DNA from: an uncultured Campylobacter sp.
GTDB taxonomy: Bacteria; Campylobacterota; Campylobacteria; Campylobacterales; Campylobacteraceae
Reading direction: 5' to 3'
Assembly (NCBI RefSeq): GCF_938045405.1
Contig: NZ_CALIMW010000263.1
Location: 1 to 10,127, forward strand
Length of the DNA stretch: 10,127 bases
The notes under the pieces were generated by a model, which ran no database searches, was not told the DNA's origin, and was given only the letters and a program-made list of their open reading frames with translations. Positions 7,268 to 10,127 of the stretch are shown in pieces (position 1 is the stretch's first letter; the number at the start of each line of letters is the position of its first letter). The position numbers were made by a program, and so were the translations under genes.

Positions 7268-7305
7268 AGCGTAAATTTATGCGGTTGTAAACGAGCGTAA
7301 ATTTA
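7268..7305. repeat. 12-base direct repeat AGCGTAAATTTA
   Basis: Two identical copies of AGCGTAAATTTA lie at 7268-7279 and 7294-7305, starting 26 bases apart. They may simply reflect the local richness in AAATTT words. A binding site for a regulator of yqhA-hemE is possible but unsupported. Confidence 0.35.
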
Positions 7306-7389
7306 AACGAACGCTTCGGCATGAGGCGGCTTTAAATTTATACGTCCGCTTGCGGAGCAGCTAATCCTGAATTAAAATTTAAGGAAGAA

Positions 7390-7881
7390 ATGAAAGCTAT
7401 ATTTGAGAAATTTTTACTTTGCAGCAAATTTTTAGCCCTCCTGCCAGTGCTTTTTTGTATCGCGGCAGGCGCAGCGATATTTGTGATGGCAAGCTACGAA
7501 ATCTGCTCGGCGCTTTATAAAATCGTAGAATTTTTTCTAGCTCCGCAGAGCAAGGGAACGCTTTACGTCGATATTTTAAGCGAGATAATAACGGCGATCG
7601 ATCTGTATCTGGTCGCTATAGTGCTGCTAATCTTCGTATTTGGAATTTATGAGCTCTTTATCGACGAGTTTGTGGATCTGAATTTACAAGTTTTAAAGAT
7701 CGCCTCGCTAGATGAGCTGAAGCACAAACTCGGCAGCGTCATCATAATGGTGCTCGTAGTGGATTTTTTCAAGAGAATTTTGCATACTGATTTTACTACC
7801 CCTTTGGATATGCTTTTGCTCGCAGGGGCTATCTTTGCGGTTTGTTTGGCTTTGTATATTTTGAGTAAATTTAAAGGATAA
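7390..7881 (+). CDS. YqhA/UPF0114-family inner-membrane protein
   Basis: This is a 163-residue integral membrane protein with hydrophobic segments at about 13-36, 66-90, 113-131 and 139-157. The block LDELKHKLGSVIIMVLVVDFFKRIL (about 108-131) matches the conserved SLKNKVAASIV...HLLRV segment of E. coli YqhA, and an IYELFIDE-like motif follows the second membrane segment (YENF in YqhA), which supports the UPF0114/YqhA family. The function of this family is not known to me. The start has AAGGAAG three bases upstream. It ends only 2 bases before hemE, and its last codons hold the hemE ribosome binding site, so the two are probably one transcript. Nothing in the sequence ties it to haem synthesis directly. 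Confidence 0.82.
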   Translation: MKAIFEKFLLCSKFLALLPVLFCIAAGAAIFVMASYEICSALYKIVEFFLAPQSKGTLYVDILSEIITAIDLYLVAIVLLIFVFGIYELFIDEFVDLNLQVLKIASLDELKHKLGSVIIMVLVVDFFKRILHTDFTTPLDMLLLAGAIFAVCLALYILSKFKG

Positions 7882-7883
7882 AA

Positions 7884-8930
7884 ATGGTTTTCATCGACGC
7901 ATGCTTCGGCAAAGAGACCCCATACACGCCCATTTGGATGATGCGCCAGGCGGGGCGCTACCTGCCGCAATACATGGCGGTGCGCGAGAGGGCGGGCGAT
8001 TTTTTGAGCCTGTGCCGCGACTACCGCGCCGCGAGCGAGGTAACGATCCAACCCGTAGAGATTTTGGGCGTCGATGCGGCGATCTTATTTAGCGATATTT
8101 TGGTCGTGCCGATGCAGATGGGGATGGATCTGCGCTTCGAAGCGGGCGAGGGGCCGCGCTTTAGCGATCCGATCCGCTCTCAGAGCGATCTGGCGCGCCT
8201 TGATCCACAAAAGGCCGCGGCGGAGCTCGGATACGTTTATGATACGATCTCGCTTACACGCTCTCGCCTTGCCGCGGACAAAGCGCTCATCGGCTTTTGC
8301 GGCGCGCCGTGGACGATCGCTACCTATATGATCGAGGGCGGCGGCAGTAAAAATTACGCCGTTTGCAAAAGGATGCTCTACGAAAATCCGCAGCTTCTGC
8401 ATGAAATTTTGCGCCTCGTTACGGAGGCGACGAAGCTTTATCTGGAGCGCCAGATCGGCTCGGGCGTCGATGCGGTGCAGATCTTCGACAGCTGGGCGGG
8501 CGCGCTGGAGCCGAGCGCGTATGAGGAGTTCGGCTGGCGATACATCTTAGAGATCACGGAATTTTTAAAGGCGAAATTCCCGCATATCCCACTCATCGTC
8601 TTTGCCAAGGGCACGGGCGCGCAGATGTCGCGGCTGAGCCGTATCGCGGAGCAGCGAGGCGAGGCGAGCTTTGACGTATGGGGCGTGGATTGGAGCACTC
8701 CGATTGAGCTTGCGCGCGAGCAGCTCGGGGGCAAATTTACGCTTCAGGGCAACCTTGAGCCGATGCGGCTATACGATCGCGGCGCGATAGAATCGGGCGT
8801 GCGCGAGATTTTAGCGGCGATGAAGGGTGCGGCGCATATCTTTAATCTAGGGCATGGAATTTTGCCCGACGTAAGCGTGCAAAACGCCAAATATCTAGTG
8901 GATCTGGTGCACGAGCTAAGCGCGCGCTAA
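7884..8930 (+). CDS. hemE: uroporphyrinogen decarboxylase
   Basis: HemE removes the four acetate carboxyl groups of uroporphyrinogen III to give coproporphyrinogen III, a cytoplasmic, cofactor-free step of haem synthesis. The 348 residues match the usual family length. Visible signatures: IWMMRQAGRYLPQY (17-30) with R21 and R25, catalytic D71 in ILFSDILVVP, GFCGAPWTIATYMIEGG (138-153) with Y148, S203 in IFDSWAGAL, and H324 in FNLGHGILPDV (320-330). These correspond to human Arg37/Arg41, Asp86, Tyr164, Ser219 and His339. The start ATG has AAAGGA five bases upstream, overlapping the yqhA stop. In C. jejuni I recall hemE directly followed by a radical SAM gene; here the same neighbour is 542 bases away. 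Confidence 0.97.
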   Translation: MVFIDACFGKETPYTPIWMMRQAGRYLPQYMAVRERAGDFLSLCRDYRAASEVTIQPVEILGVDAAILFSDILVVPMQMGMDLRFEAGEGPRFSDPIRSQSDLARLDPQKAAAELGYVYDTISLTRSRLAADKALIGFCGAPWTIATYMIEGGGSKNYAVCKRMLYENPQLLHEILRLVTEATKLYLERQIGSGVDAVQIFDSWAGALEPSAYEEFGWRYILEITEFLKAKFPHIPLIVFAKGTGAQMSRLSRIAEQRGEASFDVWGVDWSTPIELAREQLGGKFTLQGNLEPMRLYDRGAIESGVREILAAMKGAAHIFNLGHGILPDVSVQNAKYLVDLVHELSAR

Positions 8931-9078
8931 AGCCTTATTTTGCGAAAGTCTGCTTGCCGCACGCCACTGTGAAATTTTATAGAGCCGTAATTTAAAATTT
9001 CGCTCGCTCGGGTCGCTTGCTTTGCTTTCGCGCGATCCTGCCGCTACAATAAAATTTCAATTTTACGCCGCTTTCATG

Positions 9079-9142
9079 CCGCCAAAACAGCGCGCAGAAC
9101 GTAAAACTCTAAATTTTAAAATTCTGCGCCGTTTTAGCGCGG
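9079..9142. repeat. imperfect inverted repeat, possible structured RNA
   Basis: The core GCGCAGAA (9092-9099) pairs perfectly with TTCTGCGC (9122-9129) around a 22-base AT-rich loop. Outside small internal loops, AAAA (9084-9087) pairs with TTTT (9132-9135) and CCGC (9079-9082) with GCGG (9139-9142), 16 pairs in all. It could be a hairpin of an untranslated RNA or the remnant of a small mobile repeat. No function can be read from the sequence. Confidence 0.4.
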
Positions 9143-9247
9143 TTGTATCTCAAATTTTAAAATTTAGCCGCAGTTTGAAATTTTATGCCGAGCGAGGATC
9201 TGAAATTCTATGCGCTGTGTCCACGGCGCCGTAAAATACCGAGAGTT

Positions 9248-9270
9248 CGCGAGTTTAAATTTAGCTCGCG
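9248..9270. repeat. 6-bp inverted repeat around an AAATTT word
   Basis: CGCGAG (9248-9253) and CTCGCG (9265-9270) flank an 11-base AT-rich loop containing AAATTT. No U-run follows, so it is not an obvious terminator. Confidence 0.35.
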
Positions 9271-9472
9271 TCTTAAATTTATAGCTCGCACGCGCCAAAT
9301 TTAAGGATAAATTCAAAACTCTAAGTTTAAAATTTCATCGTAGCGGGGCGGCGGCGGAAGTGAAATTCGCATAAAACCGGCGCAGAATTTCAGCGCGCGG
9401 AAGCGAAATTTAAAGCAAATTTTAAAGCAAAATTCTGCGAGCAAACCCCGCAAATCAAATCATGGAGCAAAA

Positions 9473-10127
9473 ATGAGATATATTTTCGGGCCCGTAACCT
9501 CGCGTAGGTTCGGGCGCAGCCTCGGCATCGACCTGAGCCCGCAGCGCAAGCAGTGCAACTTCAACTGCGTCTATTGCGAGCTGGGCGCGGGCAAGCCGGT
9601 AAGCGCAATGAGCGAGCCCTGTGAGATCGGCCCGGTCATCGCCGAGCTGAAAACTGCGCTGGCGGTGCATCCTAACATTGACGTCATCACGATCACGGCA
9701 AACGGCGAGCCCACGCTACATCCGCGCTTTGCAGAGCTCGCAAGCGCGCTAAAGGAGTTGCGCCTGCCGCAGAAGCTGCTCGTTTTGTCAAACGGCTCGC
9801 TCGTGCGCGAAAACAGTGCGGCGCTAGCGAAGCTTGATATCTGCAAATTTTCGCTAGATAGCGCGCTTGCGAAAAGCTTTCGTAAGGTGGACGGCCCGCA
9901 CGCGGGCATTAGCGCCGAGGATATCATAAGCGCGATCACGGATTTTGCGCGTGAGTTTCGCGGCGAGCTTGATATCGAAATCCTAGTCGTGCGCGGGATA
10001 AACGACACGCAAGAGGACTTTGCGGCACTGAATGCAGCTTTAGCTCGCATCAACCCGCACCGCGTAGATCTTGGCACGATCGATCGCCCGCCCGCATACC
10101 GCGTGCAGGGGGTGAGCGAGGCGCAGC
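9473..10127 (+). CDS. radical SAM protein of unknown substrate, 3' end outside window
   Basis: The visible 218 codons encode a radical S-adenosylmethionine enzyme. The start MRYIFGPVTSRRFGRSLGIDL leads to the cluster-binding motif C28-x3-C32-x2-C35 (CNFNCVYCELG), which ligates a [4Fe-4S] cluster that cleaves SAM. TITANGEPTLHP near residues 78-89 is the SAM-contacting GE motif, followed by VLSNGSL, KFSLDSA and IEILVVRGIND, all usual for COG0731-like Fe-S oxidoreductases. The family is often noted as related to wyosine-synthesis enzymes, but the substrate of the bacterial members is not established. The ATG at 9473 has GGAG five bases upstream; the nearby ATG at 9462 is out of frame and stops at once. 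The order hemE then radical SAM gene agrees with my memory of C. jejuni. The reading frame is open to the window end. Confidence 0.9.
   Translation, partial: MRYIFGPVTSRRFGRSLGIDLSPQRKQCNFNCVYCELGAGKPVSAMSEPCEIGPVIAELKTALAVHPNIDVITITANGEPTLHPRFAELASALKELRLPQKLLVLSNGSLVRENSAALAKLDICKFSLDSALAKSFRKVDGPHAGISAEDIISAITDFAREFRGELDIEILVVRGINDTQEDFAALNAALARINPHRVDLGTIDRPPAYRVQGVSEAQ

Larger units (their letters stand above)
7087..7389. other. non-coding AAATTT-rich region between asd and yqhA
   Basis: I see no credible gene in these 303 bases. AAATTT occurs nine times (7090, 7166, 7189, 7209, 7235, 7273, 7299, 7334 and 7375). The region also holds a small hairpin after the asd stop (CCGAGC/GCTCGG, 7106-7123), a 12-base palindrome TTCGGCGCCGAA (7143-7154), a perfect 12-bp inverted repeat (7209-7240) and a 12-base direct repeat (7268-7279 and 7294-7305). 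A promoter for yqhA-hemE is expected here, but I cannot name a convincing -10 box. Confidence 0.7.
8931..9472. other. 542-base non-coding AAATTT-rich spacer
   Basis: No ORF here has a ribosome binding site or recognisable protein. I count about 13 AAATTT hexamers plus several AAATTC/GAATTT variants. Structures seen: an imperfect inverted repeat (9079-9142), a 6-bp hairpin CGCGAG/CTCGCG with 11-base loop (9248-9270), and a distant 12-bp inverted pair (9119-9130 with 9379-9390). A TACAAT at 9045-9050 could be a -10 box, but it is more than 400 bases from the next gene. The stretch may be gene remnants, structured RNA or a spacer rich in genome-specific words. Confidence 0.65.

Noticed and set aside
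9045..9050. TACAAT resembling a -10 box
   Set aside because: It lies over 400 bases before the next real gene, and such hexamers are common by chance in AT-rich DNA; noted only in the spacer entry.
9022..9234. 70-residue plus-strand open frame starting with TTG
   Set aside because: There is no ribosome binding site, and its Lys-Phe-rich sequence comes from AAATTT words and inverted repeats in a non-coding spacer.
7087..9472. CRISPR array or tandem repeats suggested by recurring AAATTT words
   Set aside because: Spacing is irregular and the repeated unit is only 6-12 bases, with no conserved repeat-spacer layout and no cas genes.
9571..10077. 168-residue minus-strand open frame
   Set aside because: It is antisense to the radical SAM gene, which carries the CxxxCxxC motif and a good ribosome binding site.

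Overview
The window looks like a chromosomal housekeeping segment from a relatively GC-rich Campylobacter (oral, C. rectus/showae/gracilis-like rather than C. jejuni). This rests on protein similarity recalled from memory, on the gene order lipoprotein (MapA/YajG type)-comF-gyrA with asd nearby and on the pair hemE-radical SAM gene, both of which I remember from C. jejuni, and on AT-rich AAATTT words set in an otherwise roughly balanced base composition. No database search was possible, so the species is an inference.

Layout. Positions 1-2032, minus strand: dnaX (clamp-loader tau/gamma subunit), TTG start, its 3' end cut by the window edge. A 92-base divergent gap carries promoters for dnaX and for the plus-strand genes. 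2125-2673: YajG-family lipoprotein. 2674-3291: ComF-type phosphoribosyltransferase, starting directly after the lipoprotein stop codon. 3330-6062: gyrA with its own TATAAT box. 6055-7086: asd, overlapping gyrA by 8 bases. 7087-7389: AAATTT-rich non-coding DNA with a perfect 12-bp inverted repeat. 7390-7881: YqhA/UPF0114 membrane protein. 7884-8930: hemE, 2 bases behind it. 8931-9472: a second AAATTT-rich non-coding stretch with inverted repeats. 9473 to the end: a radical SAM protein, 3' truncated by the window.

How the genes fit together. Most are core functions: replication (dnaX), DNA topology (gyrA), aspartate-family amino acid and diaminopimelate synthesis (asd) and haem synthesis (hemE). 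The lipoprotein-comF and yqhA-hemE pairs look co-transcribed, and gyrA-asd looks translationally coupled. I see no phage genes, insertion sequences, CRISPR, tRNA or rRNA.

I did not find a clearly new system. The points most worth checking are: an A8 slippery run in dnaX followed at once by a -1 frame stop, which could make a shorter DnaX as in E. coli (though gyrA carries a similar A8 run, so chance is a real alternative); very strong enrichment of AAATTT and of the longer word AATTTTGCGCC; long low-complexity inserts in DnaX; and an acidic insert plus acidic tail in GyrA.
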